Made by a program: the position numbers and the translations under genes. From Streptomyces sp. C10-9-1 (GTDB lineage: Bacteria > Actinomycetota > Actinomycetes > Streptomycetales > Streptomycetaceae), in NCBI RefSeq assembly GCF_024497955.1, contig NZ_JANHKP010000002.1:310001-374000 (forward strand): a stretch of DNA of 64,000 nt, read 5' to 3'. Shown here piece by piece: positions 20,047-28,376 of the stretch. How positions within the stretch are numbered: position 1 is the stretch's first letter; each line of letters begins with the position of its first letter. The notes under the pieces are model-generated. The model was not told the origin of the DNA. It did not search any database and worked only from the letters and a program-made list of their open reading frames with translations.

Positions 20047-20319
20047 ATGCGCAAGAGAATGCTTCGCTCGGTGCTTGCCACTGTCTTCTCTGCGACCGTG
20101 GTCTTCGGTGCCGCCAGTGCCCTGGACCCGGCCCTGGGCAGTGTCACGGCGGCGGCCGTGCCTCCGCCGGACAGCGGCTGGGACTCGACCCCGACGGACA
20201 GTGGCTGGAACTCGGCCGCCCTGGACAGTGGCTGGAACTCGGCAGCGCTGGACAGCGGCTGGAACTCCGCACCGATGGACAGTGGCTGGAACTCCGCCCC
20301 GGCGGGTGCAGCAGCATGA
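20047..20319 (+). CDS. Secreted small protein with five DSGWNSA-type repeats
   Basis: A 90-residue protein that I do not recognise. MRKRMLRSVLATVFSATVVF is a classical Sec signal (basic start, then a hydrophobic core). The mature part, after a short Ala/Pro spacer, is five 9-residue repeats with consensus D-S-G-W-N/D-S-A/T-A/P-x and an AGAAA tail. The ATG at 20047 has AAGGACG about 10 nt upstream. Its stop overlaps the next start (ATGA), so the two are translationally coupled. One Trp per repeat and near-identical units suggest a processed peptide precursor, a cell-surface repeat or a ligand-binding repeat. No protease, transporter or known modifying enzyme is adjacent. Function unknown. Confidence 0.8.
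   Translation: MRKRMLRSVLATVFSATVVFGAASALDPALGSVTAAAVPPPDSGWDSTPTDSGWNSAALDSGWNSAALDSGWNSAPMDSGWNSAPAGAAA
20170..20304 (+). repeat. Five 27-bp tandem coding repeats
   Basis: Units start at 20170, 20197, 20224, 20251 and 20278, each beginning GACAG(C/T)GGCTGG. The later units differ mainly at synonymous sites and at the last two or three codons, so the peptide repeat is kept while the DNA drifts, indicating selection on the protein. The first unit is the most divergent (GWDSTPT). Confidence 0.9.
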
Positions 20320-20633
20320 CCATCCCTCCGGACGACCGTGTTTTCCGGCGCGAGATGGCCTCGGCCTACCGTTCCGGGTGGCATTTCATCGACCTCGTCA
20401 CGGCCATCCCCCACCGTGGCGACTCGTTGATGGTCACCCTGTTCGGCGAGCCGATCGTCGTCGCGCGCGAAGAGGACGAGGATGTCCGGGCGTACCGGTG
20501 CCTTCGTCGGCCGCGAGGTGCACCGCAGCCCGTCCGGTGTGCGATCCGGTACGGAATGATCTTTGTCAACCTCGACGCGCGGGACCACCAGCTCGTCGAA
20601 ACCGACACCACCGCCACCCCCCGCAGTGCCTGA
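20316..20633 (+). CDS. Small Rieske-oxygenase-like protein lacking cluster ligands
   Basis: A 105-residue protein coupled to the repeat-peptide gene by a 4-nt overlap. SGWHFIDLVTAIPHRGDSLMVTLFGEPIVVAREEDEDVRAYRCL resembles the beginning of Rieske [2Fe-2S] domains of ring-hydroxylating oxygenases, and CAIRYGMIFVNLD resembles the strand that follows the cluster region. The two Cys-X-His / Cys-X2-His ligand pairs that should lie between are missing: only ~20 residues (CLRRPRGAPQPVRC) remain. It is therefore unlikely to hold a 2Fe-2S cluster. It could be a binding or scaffold protein for the peptide, or a decayed oxygenase. The tight coupling to the peptide gene argues that it is functional. Confidence 0.75.
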   Translation: MTIPPDDRVFRREMASAYRSGWHFIDLVTAIPHRGDSLMVTLFGEPIVVAREEDEDVRAYRCLRRPRGAPQPVRCAIRYGMIFVNLDARDHQLVETDTTATPRSA

Positions 20634-20675
20634 GCGGTTCCCCCGTCGTTACAGACCGCTCAGGTGCTTCCCCCA

Positions 20676-20720
20676 CACAGCGGCGCCATCGTGGACCTGA
20701 AACACGATGGCGCCGTTGTG
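20676..20720. terminator. Hairpin terminator after the repeat-peptide pair
   Basis: An 18-bp stem (CACAGCGGCGCCATCGTG with its complement, one G-U pair) closes a 9-nt loop, 43 nt after the Rieske-like gene stop. The convergent PPOX gene also ends nearby, so it can serve both. Confidence 0.85.
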
Positions 20721-20778
20721 CTGCCCCCGGACGGGCCCGGCGCAGGCCGCCGCGGCACCGCTCCGGGCGCCGCACCGC

Positions 20779-21183
20779 TCAGGTGCGCCCCATCGCCCGG
20801 GTGAGGGCGATCTCGATCACGACCCTGTCCGGGTTCGGCCGCGGCGTGCGGCGGTAGCGCGCCGTGTGCCGCGCGACCGCGTCGGCGACCGCGTCCGCCT
20901 CGGTGCGGATGCGTGCCACGCCCTCCAGCGTCGCCCAGCGCTTCCCCTCCACCTGGCAGACCGCGACCCGTGCCCCTTCCGGGCCGGCCGCCAGCACATG
21001 GGCGACCTTGCGGCTGTGCCTGCCCGTGATCACCCGCGCGATGCCCGCCCCGGGGTCGTAGGTGACGCACACCGGGACCATGTGCGGCGTGCCGTCGGGC
21101 CGGGGCGTGGTCAGGGTGCACAGCAGGGGCTCGCCCCAGAACTCCAGGTACGAGGCGTCGGGGCTGCGGGGATCGATGGCCAT
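20779..21183 (-). CDS. PPOX-class flavin/F420-dependent enzyme
   Basis: A 134-residue split-barrel protein of the pyridoxamine-5'-phosphate-oxidase-like family: LEFWGEPLLCTLTTPRPDGTPHMVPVCVTYD (first strands, ~residues 13-43), VITGRHSRKVAHV and GKRWATLEGVARI. In actinobacteria such proteins bind FMN or F420 and reduce or bind varied substrates; the cofactor cannot be decided from sequence alone. The ATG at 21183 has no clear ribosome site. It is divergent from clpB. Confidence 0.8.
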   Translation of the reverse strand: MAIDPRSPDASYLEFWGEPLLCTLTTPRPDGTPHMVPVCVTYDPGAGIARVITGRHSRKVAHVLAAGPEGARVAVCQVEGKRWATLEGVARIRTEADAVADAVARHTARYRRTPRPNPDRVVIEIALTRAMGRT

Positions 21184-21284
21184 GCACCGGAACCTATCCC
21201 CGGCCGCCCTTCCGGGCGAGCGTGCACCCCCCTGAGCTGCGGCCCAGCGCTCCCGGTCCCGTGCGGGGGCACCTCATGGCCCGA

Positions 21285-21305
21285 CCTTGAGCGCAATCGA
21301 CTCAA
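21285..21305. promoter_or_regulatory. HspR box (HAIR), clpB promoter
   Basis: CTTGAGC-N7-ACTCAAC differs from the HAIR consensus at two positions and lies 74-94 nt before the clpB start. A TATGCT box follows at 21312-21317. It links clpB to the hspR regulon encoded 3 kb upstream. Confidence 0.88.
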
Positions 21306-21378
21306 CTTTGTGTATGCTTGCTGAGTCAGTAGAAGTGACCCAAGGGGCGGACCCGCAGGCGAGGAGGAGACACCGGAC

Positions 21379-23964
21379 GTGGATGCCGAGCTGACCAACA
21401 AGAGCCGTGACGCGATCAACGCCGCGAGCAACCGGGCCGTACAGGGCGGACACGCCGACCTGACCCCGGCCCATCTGCTGCTGGCGCTCCTCGCGGGCCA
21501 GGACAACGAGAACCTCGTCGACCTGCTGGCGGCGGTCGACGCCGACCAGGCCGCCGTGCGCGCCGGCACCGAGCGGGTGCTCGCCCAGCTCCCCAGCGTC
21601 ACCGGCTCCACCGTCGCCCCGCCGCAGCCCAACCGCGAGCTCCTCGCGGTGATCGCGGACGCCTCCCGTCGGGCCAAGGAGCTGGGCGACGACTACGTGT
21701 CCACCGAGCACCTGCTCGTCGGCACCGCGGCCAAGGGCGGGGCGAGCGCCCGGATCCTGGAGGAGCAGGGCGCGACCGCCGCACGCCTCCTCGACGCCTT
21801 CGAGAAGACCCGCGGCGCCCGCCGGGTCACCACCCCCGACCCCGAGGGCCAGTACAAGGCGCTGGAGAAGTTCGGCACCGACTTCACCGCCGCCGCCCGC
21901 GAGGGCAAGCTGGACCCGGTGATCGGCCGCGACCAGGAGATCCGGCGCGTCGTGCAGGTGCTCTCCCGCCGCACCAAGAACAACCCGGTGCTCATCGGCG
22001 AGCCCGGTGTCGGCAAGACCGCCGTCGTCGAGGGGCTGGCCCAGCGCATCGTCAAGGGCGACGTGCCGGAGTCCCTGCGCGACAAGCGCCTCGTCTCGCT
22101 CGACCTGGGCGCCATGGTCGCCGGGGCCAAGTACCGCGGAGAGTTCGAGGAGCGGCTGAAGACCGTCCTCTCCGAGATCAAGGAGAGCGACGGGCAGATC
22201 ATCACCTTCATCGACGAGCTCCACACGGTCGTCGGTGCGGGCGCCGGCGGGGACTCGGCGATGGACGCGGGCAACATGCTCAAGCCGATGCTGGCCCGCG
22301 GCGAGCTGCGCATGGTCGGCGCCACCACCCTCGACGAGTACCGCGAGCGGATCGAGAAGGACCCCGCGCTGGAGCGGCGCTTCCAGCAGGTGCTGGTCGC
22401 CGAGCCGACCGTCGAGGACACCGTCGCGATCCTGCGCGGGCTCAAGGGCCGCTACGAGGCGCACCACAAGGTGCAGATCAACGACAGTGCGCTGGTCGCC
22501 GCCGCCACCCTCTCCGACCGGTACATCACCTCCCGCTTCCTGCCCGACAAGGCCATCGACCTCGTGGACGAGGCCGCCTCCCGGCTGCGCATGGAGATCG
22601 ACTCCTCGCCCGTCGAGATCGACGAGCTCCAGCGCTCCGTCGACCGCCTCCGCATGGAGGAGCTGGCGCTGAAGAACGAGTCGGACCCGGCCTCCAGGGA
22701 GCGCCTGGAGAAGCTGCGGCGCGACCTGGCCGACCGGGAGGAGGAACTGCGCGGGCTCACCGCCCGCTGGGAGAAGGAGAAGCAGGGCCTCAACCGGGTC
22801 GGCGAGCTGAAGGAGCGCCTCGACGAGCTGCGGGGCCAGGCCGAACGCGCCCAGCGCGACGGCGACTTCGACACCGCCTCCAAGCTGCTCTACGGGGAGA
22901 TCCCGGCCCTGGAACGCGACCTGGAGGAGGCCTCCGAGGCAGAGGAGGAGGCCGCCAAGGACACCATGGTCAAGGACGAGGTAGGCCCCGACGACATCGC
23001 CGACGTGGTCGGTTCCTGGACGGGCATCCCCGCGGGCCGCCTGCTGGAGGGCGAGACGCAGAAGCTGCTGCGCATGGAGCAGGAGCTGGGACGCCGCCTC
23101 ATCGGCCAGTCCGAGGCCGTGCAGGCCGTGTCCGACGCGGTGCGCCGCACCCGGGCCGGGATCGCGGACCCGGACCGCCCCACGGGCTCCTTCCTCTTCC
23201 TCGGCCCGACCGGTGTCGGGAAGACCGAACTGGCCAAGGCGCTCGCGGACTTCCTCTTCGACGACGAGCGGGCCATGGTCCGCATCGACATGAGCGAGTA
23301 CGGCGAGAAGCACAGCGTCGCCCGGCTGGTCGGCGCCCCTCCCGGCTACGTCGGCTACGAGGAGGGCGGCCAGCTCACCGAGGCCGTCCGCCGCCGCCCG
23401 TACAGCGTGGTGCTCCTGGACGAGGTGGAGAAGGCCCACCCCGAGGTCTTCGACGTCCTGCTCCAGGTGCTCGACGACGGCCGGCTCACCGACGGCCAGG
23501 GCCGCACGGTGGACTTCCGCAACACGATCCTGATCCTCACCTCGAACCTGGGCAGCCAGCACCTCGTCGACCCGGCGCTGGGCGAGGAGGAGCGCAGGGA
23601 GCGGGTCCTGGCGGCCGTCCGCGCCGCGTTCAAGCCGGAGTTCCTCAACCGGCTGGACGACCTGGTGGTCTTCTCCGCGCTCACCCGCGACGAGCTGACC
23701 CACATCGCCGGGCTCCAGATCGACCGGCTGGCGGCGCGGCTCGCGGAGCGCCGGCTCACCCTGGACGTCACCCCGGCCGCCCTGGAGTGGCTGGCCGACG
23801 AGGGGAACGACCCCGCCTACGGGGCGCGGCCGCTGCGGCGCCTGGTCCAGACGGCGATCGGCGACCGGCTCGCCAGGGAGATCCTCTCCGGCGAGATCCG
23901 CGACGGTGACTCCGTCCGGGTGGACCGCGGCGAGGACGGGCTGGTGGTGGGCCCGGCGCGGTGA
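21379..23964 (+). CDS. clpB: ATP-dependent disaggregase ClpB
   Basis: An 861-residue Hsp100 protein that rescues aggregated proteins with DnaK. The GTG at 21379 ([16 protein letters not shown]) follows GAGGAGGAG. Domains in order: Clp N-domain (1-145), AAA1 with Walker A GEPGVGKT (~residue 207), a long middle coiled coil rich in Glu/Arg (~400-530, the DnaK-docking M-domain that separates ClpB from ClpA/C), AAA2 with GPTGVGKT (~610), and a C-terminal D2-small domain. There is no ClpP-binding loop. It is monocistronic, HspR-controlled by the box upstream, and has a perfect 20-bp terminator stem. Confidence 0.97.
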   Translation: MDAELTNKSRDAINAASNRAVQGGHADLTPAHLLLALLAGQDNENLVDLLAAVDADQAAVRAGTERVLAQLPSVTGSTVAPPQPNRELLAVIADASRRAKELGDDYVSTEHLLVGTAAKGGASARILEEQGATAARLLDAFEKTRGARRVTTPDPEGQYKALEKFGTDFTAAAREGKLDPVIGRDQEIRRVVQVLSRRTKNNPVLIGEPGVGKTAVVEGLAQRIVKGDVPESLRDKRLVSLDLGAMVAGAKYRGEFEERLKTVLSEIKESDGQIITFIDELHTVVGAGAGGDSAMDAGNMLKPMLARGELRMVGATTLDEYRERIEKDPALERRFQQVLVAEPTVEDTVAILRGLKGRYEAHHKVQINDSALVAAATLSDRYITSRFLPDKAIDLVDEAASRLRMEIDSSPVEIDELQRSVDRLRMEELALKNESDPASRERLEKLRRDLADREEELRGLTARWEKEKQGLNRVGELKERLDELRGQAERAQRDGDFDTASKLLYGEIPALERDLEEASEAEEEAAKDTMVKDEVGPDDIADVVGSWTGIPAGRLLEGETQKLLRMEQELGRRLIGQSEAVQAVSDAVRRTRAGIADPDRPTGSFLFLGPTGVGKTELAKALADFLFDDERAMVRIDMSEYGEKHSVARLVGAPPGYVGYEEGGQLTEAVRRRPYSVVLLDEVEKAHPEVFDVLLQVLDDGRLTDGQGRTVDFRNTILILTSNLGSQHLVDPALGEEERRERVLAAVRAAFKPEFLNRLDDLVVFSALTRDELTHIAGLQIDRLAARLAERRLTLDVTPAALEWLADEGNDPAYGARPLRRLVQTAIGDRLAREILSGEIRDGDSVRVDRGEDGLVVGPAR

Positions 23965-23985
23965 CCCCGGCGGTCGCCCGCCGAC

Positions 23986-24029
23986 CGGCCCGGCCCTGCT
24001 CCGCCGCCCGGCGGAGCAGGGCCGGGCCG
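23986..24029 (+). terminator. Hairpin terminator after clpB
   Basis: A perfect 20-bp stem (CGGCCCGGCCCTGCTCCGCC with its complement) closes a GCCC loop, 21 nt after the stop. Confidence 0.9.
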
Positions 24030-24319
24030 TGACCGCTGCGGACGCGGACGGCCCTGGCACGGACCGGCGGCGTGCCCCCGCCGCGGCTGCGCGGAACCGC
24101 GCCCGGCGGGGGAGGGCGGTCGCGTCCGCGGCCTGCGGGCCCCACCGGCACCGGGCCGTCGCCGCCGGCCCGGACCCGCGGCGCCCGCTCCCGGGCGCTC
24201 CCCCTCGGTCCACCGTCCGGCCTTCCTGTCAGCTCGCAGCGGATCGGGCGCGGCGGGGCTTGCGTCGGGCGGGCGGGCATGGGAGAGGATGGCCGCATCC
24301 GTACGAAGGGAAATTCACG
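24030..24319. other. Intergenic region, no gene seen
   Basis: About 290 bp of GC-rich sequence between the clpB terminator and the YbjN-family gene. Open frames through it are Arg/Pro-rich and not convincing. It must hold the promoter of the YbjN-family gene, but no clear box is evident. Confidence 0.5.
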
Positions 24320-24865
24320 GTGACCATCGATCCGTCCTCGATTCCGAACTTCGGGGGCCAGCCCCAGCCTCAGGCCGCAGGACCGGCGGGCCCCGTCGTT
24401 CCCGACCAGGACCTGGTCAAGCAGCTGCTCGACCAGATGGAGCTCAAGTACGTCGTCGACGACGAGGGCGACCTCGCCGCGCCGTGGGAGGACTTCCGCA
24501 CGTACTTCATGTTCCGCGGCGAGAAGGAGCAGCAGATCTTCTCGGTGCGGACCTTCTACGACCGGCCGCACCCGGTCGAGAAGCGGACCGAGATCCTCGA
24601 CGTCATCGACGACTGGAACCGCCGCACCCTCTGGCCGAAGGTGTACACCCACCTCCACGAGGAGGACGAGGCGGCGCCGACGCTCCGCCTCATCGGCGAG
24701 GCGCAGATGCTGATCGGCACCGGCGTCAGCCTGGAGCACTTCGTCTCCTCGACGGTCAGCTGGGTGCGCGCCTCGATCGAGTTCGACAAGTGGCTGGTCG
24801 AGCGCTTCGGCCTGGCCGAGGGCGAGAAGCCGGCCGAGGGCGAGGAGCCCTCCGGCGGGGCCTGA
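24320..24865 (+). CDS. YbjN domain-containing protein
   Basis: A 181-residue cytoplasmic protein. The GTG at 24320 follows GAAGGG. After a Pro/Gly-rich 30-residue head, the YbjN fold is visible: LLDQMELKYVVDDEGDLAAPW, YFMFRGEKEQQIFSVRTFYDR, VIDDWNRRTLWPKVYTHLHEE and LEHFVSSTVSWVRASIEFDKWLVE. YbjN proteins resemble type III secretion chaperones in fold and are linked to stress and motility in enterobacteria; the actinobacterial role is unknown. It ends in an acidic low-complexity tail and is followed by a strong hairpin. Confidence 0.85.
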   Translation: MTIDPSSIPNFGGQPQPQAAGPAGPVVPDQDLVKQLLDQMELKYVVDDEGDLAAPWEDFRTYFMFRGEKEQQIFSVRTFYDRPHPVEKRTEILDVIDDWNRRTLWPKVYTHLHEEDEAAPTLRLIGEAQMLIGTGVSLEHFVSSTVSWVRASIEFDKWLVERFGLAEGEKPAEGEEPSGGA

Positions 24866-24882
24866 GCCCCGGGGGCGTACGA

Positions 24883-24931
24883 CGGCAGGGCCCGGGGGAA
24901 GGCGTCCGACGCCTTCCCCCGGGCCCTGCCG
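24883..24931 (+). terminator. Hairpin terminator after YbjN gene
   Basis: A near-continuous 24-bp inverted repeat (5' arm CGGCAGGGCCCGGGGGAAGG plus CGTC) with a tiny loop, beginning 18 nt after the stop. Confidence 0.88.
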
Positions 24932-25010
24932 CGTCCGCCCGCTCTCGCAGCAGCATCGCCACGCTCGACGACGGGGCGCTGTCCGCCGTATCCCGACCAC
25001 ACACGGGAGG

Positions 25011-25571
25011 GTGCCGTCCGTGAGCGTCGAAGCGCTCGTGCACACCGAGTTCCCCCAGGGGTACACGGTCCTGTTCGGGGCCGGCGGAAAGGTGGTCACG
25101 ACCCCGCGGAGCGAAGAGCACTCCAGCACCACCGGGCCGATGCGGATCGACTCTCCCGCCCTCGGCCGTCACGCGAAGGTCGCCTCCGGCGCCTGCGTCG
25201 GCTTCCCCGCCGACGAGAACTCCGCCCCCGACCCGGCGGTCCTCCGTGAGGACGCCCGCCGGGAGGGCAAGCGCCACGGCTTCGAGGACGTCCTGCCGAT
25301 CCCCGGGGCCGTCTCGACCCCCTCGGCTGGCGGGGACGACGACGACTGCACCGCGACGTACGGCCGCTACGGCATCCCGGTCCACCCGGTGGTGGATCCC
25401 GACGCCCAGGACGCAGTCCGCCACACCCGGCCGACCGGCTCCGGCCACATCGCGGCGCGCACCCACACGTACGGCACGGGCAAGCGTCCCGTCCCCCCGG
25501 CCGGCGGGCGTACCCTCACTCTCGACCTCGACGAACTCCCGGTTCCGGAGGCCGAGTCGAGCGCCCGCTGA
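25011..25571 (+). pseudogene. Degenerate Uma2-like (DUF820) restriction-endonuclease-fold protein
   Basis: An open frame of 186 codons whose C-terminal part still follows the Uma2 family, which is very abundant in streptomycetes: DPAVLREDARREGKRHGFEDV, then YGRYGIPVHPVVDPDAQDAVRHTRPTGSGH and TLTLDLDELPVPE. The N-terminal half is scrambled, and the acidic/lysine residues of the nuclease core (normally a PD, then EVxSPS and K pattern) are largely gone: where EVVSPS is expected, IPGAVSTPSAG occurs. The frame is intact, but the protein is probably inactive. GTG at 25020 is an alternative start. It could be a relic under relaxed selection. Confidence 0.55.
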
Positions 25572-25767
25572 CGGCGCTCCGTCAGCTGTCGCGGCGGTGT
25601 CGCCGCCGAGTGGTCGGGACGCCGTCCCCGGTGGCCGTGTGGATCGGCCGGTGCCCGACGTCGATACGGCGCGACCGGTGCCCCGGAGTCCGCGCTTGAG
25701 GGCGCGAGGGTTCCGTGGGGGACGGCAGGCGGGGAAGGAGGCGGCTGCCGGCCCCACGGGCCCGCGG

Positions 25768-26958
25768 TCAGTGCGCGAACGCCTTGCGGAGCCGTTCCGC
25801 CGCGTCCGTCAGCACCTCGGCGCGTTTGCAGAAGGCGAACCGGACGAAGGGGGCGCCGGCCTCCTGGTGGTCGTAGAAGACGGCGTTCGGGATGGCGACG
25901 ACGCCCGCCCGTTCGGGGAGGGTGCGGCAGAAGGCGAAACCGTCGGTGGCACCGAGGGGGCGGATGTCGGCGGTGATGAAGTAGGTGCCCTGGGGCGCGT
26001 AGACCCCGAACCCCGCGGCGCGCAGGCCGTCGGCGAGCAGGTCGCGCTTGCGCCGCAGGTCGGCGCGGAGGCCGTCGAAGTACGCGTCCGGCAGGCGGAG
26101 CGCCTCGGCGACCGCGTACTGGAAGGGGCCCGCGCTGACGAAGGTCAGGTACTGCTTGGCGGTCCGGACCGCGGCCACGAGTTCCCGGCTGCCCGTCGCC
26201 CAGCCGACCTTCCAGCCGGTGAACGCGAAGGTCTTGCCCGCGCTGGAGATGGTGACCGTCCGCTCGCGCATGCCGGGGAAGGACGCGAGCGGCAGGTGCT
26301 CGCCCTCGAAGACCAGGTGCTCGTAGACCTCGTCGGTGACGACGAGCAGGTCCCGTTCCACCGCCAGCGCCGCGACGGCCGCGAGCTGGTCGCGGCCGAG
26401 CACCGTGCCCGTCGGGTTGTGGGGGGTGTTGAGCAGCAGCAGCCGGGTGCGCGGGGTGACCGCGTTCCTGAGCTCGTCCGGGTCCAGCTGGTAGGAGCCG
26501 TCGCCGGGCCGCAGGGTCACCGGCACCCGGACGCCCCCGGCCATGGCGATGCAGGCCGCGTAGGAGTCGTAATACGGCTCCAGGGCGATCACCTCGTCAC
26601 CGGGCTCGACCAGGGCCAGCAGAGCCGCGGCGACCGCCTCCGTGGCGCCCGCGGTCACCAGGACCTCGGTGTCGGGGTCGACGTCCAGCCCGTGGAAGCG
26701 GCGCTGGTGCTCGGCGACGGCGGTGCGCAGCTCCGGTACGCCCGGCCCGGGCGGGTACTGGTTGCCCCGGCCGTCGCGCAGGGCGCGCACCGCCGCCTCG
26801 CGGACCTCCTCGGGGCCGTCGGTGTCGGGAAAGCCCTGGCCGAGGTTGATCGACCCGGTGCGCGCGGCCAGTGCGGACATCTCGGCGAAGATCGTCGTGC
26901 CGAACTGGGCCAGCCGCCGGTTCAGCAGCGGTCGTGGTGCCGTTTCGCGTCCTGTCAT
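25768..26958 (-). CDS. PLP-dependent aminotransferase, class I/II
   Basis: A 396-residue fold-type I aminotransferase. The ATG at 26958 (MTGRETAPRPLLNRRLAQFG) gives the normal family length. Motifs are INLGQGFPDTDGPEEV (substrate end), NTPHNPTGTVLGRDQL (cofactor Asn), VVTDEVYEHLVFEG (Asp/Tyr to PLP) and ISSAGKTFAFTGWKVGW (PLP lysine). The sequence resembles the YbdL / kynurenine-oxoglutarate aminotransferase branch, which uses methionine, kynurenine or aromatic amino acids. The kynurenine genes about 12 kb away make kynurenine a possible substrate, but this is inference. It is monocistronic and convergent with the Uma2-like frame. Confidence 0.9.
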   Translation of the reverse strand: MTGRETAPRPLLNRRLAQFGTTIFAEMSALAARTGSINLGQGFPDTDGPEEVREAAVRALRDGRGNQYPPGPGVPELRTAVAEHQRRFHGLDVDPDTEVLVTAGATEAVAAALLALVEPGDEVIALEPYYDSYAACIAMAGGVRVPVTLRPGDGSYQLDPDELRNAVTPRTRLLLLNTPHNPTGTVLGRDQLAAVAALAVERDLLVVTDEVYEHLVFEGEHLPLASFPGMRERTVTISSAGKTFAFTGWKVGWATGSRELVAAVRTAKQYLTFVSAGPFQYAVAEALRLPDAYFDGLRADLRRKRDLLADGLRAAGFGVYAPQGTYFITADIRPLGATDGFAFCRTLPERAGVVAIPNAVFYDHQEAGAPFVRFAFCKRAEVLTDAAERLRKAFAH

Positions 26959-27127
26959 GGCTGCATCCTGGGTGAACCTCTGGACTTGCTCAAGTCTGCT
27001 TTGGGTCCGGGGGCCCGAGGGCATTCCCCCGGCACGCGCGAACATCGCGCGGGGAAAGCACATCCGTCAGGAGGCGGGCGGCGCGTGGCGCCACCGCTTC
27101 GGGGGAGACGCAGAAACGGGGGAAGCG

Positions 27128-27412
27128 ATGGAGGCATTCGTGATCGTCTGCATCCTGGTACCGGCCGTGATCATCACGGTGATGGTGTCCGCGGCACGCA
27201 GCGGCCCGAGGAGGCGGGGGCGCCGGCGGGCGGGCGGCGGGTCCGGCGGCTGGTGGGCCGGGTCCGACGGCGGCGGGACCTCGTCCTGCGGTGGCGGCGG
27301 GTCGTCCTCCTGCGGCGGCGGTGGCGGGTCCTCGTCCTGCGGCGGCGGCGGTGGCGGTGGTGGCGGGTCCTCGTCCTGTGGTGGTGGAGGCGGCTGCGGG
27401 GGAGGCAGCTGA
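27128..27412 (+). CDS. Small membrane-anchored Gly/Ser/Cys-repeat protein
   Basis: A 94-residue protein of unknown function. The ATG at 27128 has GGGGGAAG upstream. Residues 1-22 (MEAFVIVCILVPAVIITVMV) form one membrane segment, followed by a basic RRRGRRR stop-transfer stretch. The rest is almost only Gly, Ser and Cys, with four SSCGGGG-type units, ending CGGGGGCGGGS. Similar Cys/Gly-rich tails end some actinobacterial membrane proteins. With six regularly spaced cysteines it could bind metal or be lipid- or disulfide-modified. Repeat slippage and annotation error are possible, but the start and ribosome site look real. Confidence 0.6.
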   Translation: MEAFVIVCILVPAVIITVMVSAARSGPRRRGRRRAGGGSGGWWAGSDGGGTSSCGGGGSSSCGGGGGSSSCGGGGGGGGGSSSCGGGGGCGGGS

Positions 27413-27431
27413 GAACCCGAGGTCCCGCGGA

Positions 27432-27465
27432 AAGGCTCCGGCGGTGAAATGCCTTCGGAGCCCTT
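27432..27465 (+). terminator. Hairpin, probable terminator
   Basis: GGCTCCG (27434-27440) pairs with CGGAGCC (27456-27462) around a 15-nt loop, with AAG/CTT extension and a bulge, 20 nt after the Gly/Cys gene stop. Confidence 0.5.
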
Positions 27466-27772
27466 CCTGTTGACGGGAGAATATTCCGCGGGCAGCAGTG
27501 GCGTTACCCCGAGTCGGAGCCCAGCGGGCTTTTACCGGTGAACAGTTGAACCGTTGGGCCCCCGGGGGGATGGAAACCGCGGCAAGTTGGTAAAAACCCC
27601 TGTGGACGACCAGCCGTTCATGATTCCCTCGGAGTCGGAACCGAGTGGTTCCAGTCAGCCCTCGGACCAGTCGTGGACCCGAGCAGGCCACCCCCTCGAT
27701 GCCATGCCTCCGCTTCCGGAGTGCCCGGTCCACGTGTCCACCCCGCCGATGCGCGTCCTGCGGAGCCGACCC
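27466..27772. other. Upstream region of the DUF2617 gene, no gene seen
   Basis: About 300 bp, relatively AT-rich near 27470-27610 (for example TTTTACCGGTGAACAGTTG and GTTGGTAAAAACCCC), so promoters are likely here. The frame continuing upstream from DUF2617 is Ser/Pro-rich and not like the family, so it is not called as coding. Confidence 0.45.
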
Positions 27773-28327
27773 ATGCTCACGACCATCGATACCCCCTACA
27801 CCGACACCCGAGCCGACGACCTCGCCTGGGCGCTCGGCAGGGAACCGCTGCCCGCCCTGGCCGTCCTCGACCTCGAACTGTGCGGCGCGGCAGTGCAGTT
27901 GCGCCTTCTCGGCGCCTCCCACCAGGTGCTTCTCAGGGAGGCCGGCGTCTCCTGCTCGGAGACCGTCGCGTGCATCCCCGGCAGCAGCACGCCCCTGCCG
28001 CTCGGAGTGGCCGAGCGGATCGGCGACCGGGAGTACGCGTTCGCGGCCCGCGTCGAGACCCTGTCGCGGCGCGCCTTCGCGGGCCGCGCACAGGAGCTCC
28101 TCGCCCTGGTGGCCGATCATCCCCACGGTCTCGCGGGCACGTTCCCCGGTGACCCGCACGCCTTCACCGCGATGCTCGCCCGGTACGCCGACGGCCGGGT
28201 GCAGTGGCGGACGTGGCACGCCTACCCGCAGGAGGGCCGTCTGGTCGTCACCCGGACGAGGTTCGGGGGGCTGCGCCGGGCCGCTCCGGTGGCCGCGCGG
28301 GAGCGGCGCGCCACCGTGGCGAGTTAA
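27773..28327 (+). CDS. DUF2617 family protein
   Basis: A 184-residue cytoplasmic protein. The ATG at 27773 (MLTTIDTPYTDTRADDLAW) is chosen because family members start there and GCGGAG precedes it. Conserved family blocks are ALAVLDLELCGAAVQLRLLGASHQVLL, CSETVACIPGSSTPLPLG, FAARVETLSRRAFAGRAQELLALVADHPHGLAG and WRTWHAYPQEGRLVVTRTR. Biochemical function is unknown. In streptomycetes it sits directly before a spermidine-synthase-like gene, as here (49-bp gap), which suggests linked roles. Confidence 0.85.
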   Translation: MLTTIDTPYTDTRADDLAWALGREPLPALAVLDLELCGAAVQLRLLGASHQVLLREAGVSCSETVACIPGSSTPLPLGVAERIGDREYAFAARVETLSRRAFAGRAQELLALVADHPHGLAGTFPGDPHAFTAMLARYADGRVQWRTWHAYPQEGRLVVTRTRFGGLRRAAPVAARERRATVAS

Positions 28328-28376
28328 CTCGTGTGGGTGACCATACGTGGGGCGCATGTAACGTAGCGTTACAGAG

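Noticed and set aside
25011..25571. Possible functional Uma2 nuclease
   Set aside because: The family is recognisable only in the C-terminal half, and the acidic/lysine core is not found; listed as a degenerate copy instead.
27268..27412. CRISPR-like or simple-sequence artefact in the Gly/Cys repeats
   Set aside because: The units are contiguous, coding and in one frame; there are no spacers. No CRISPR array was seen anywhere in the window.
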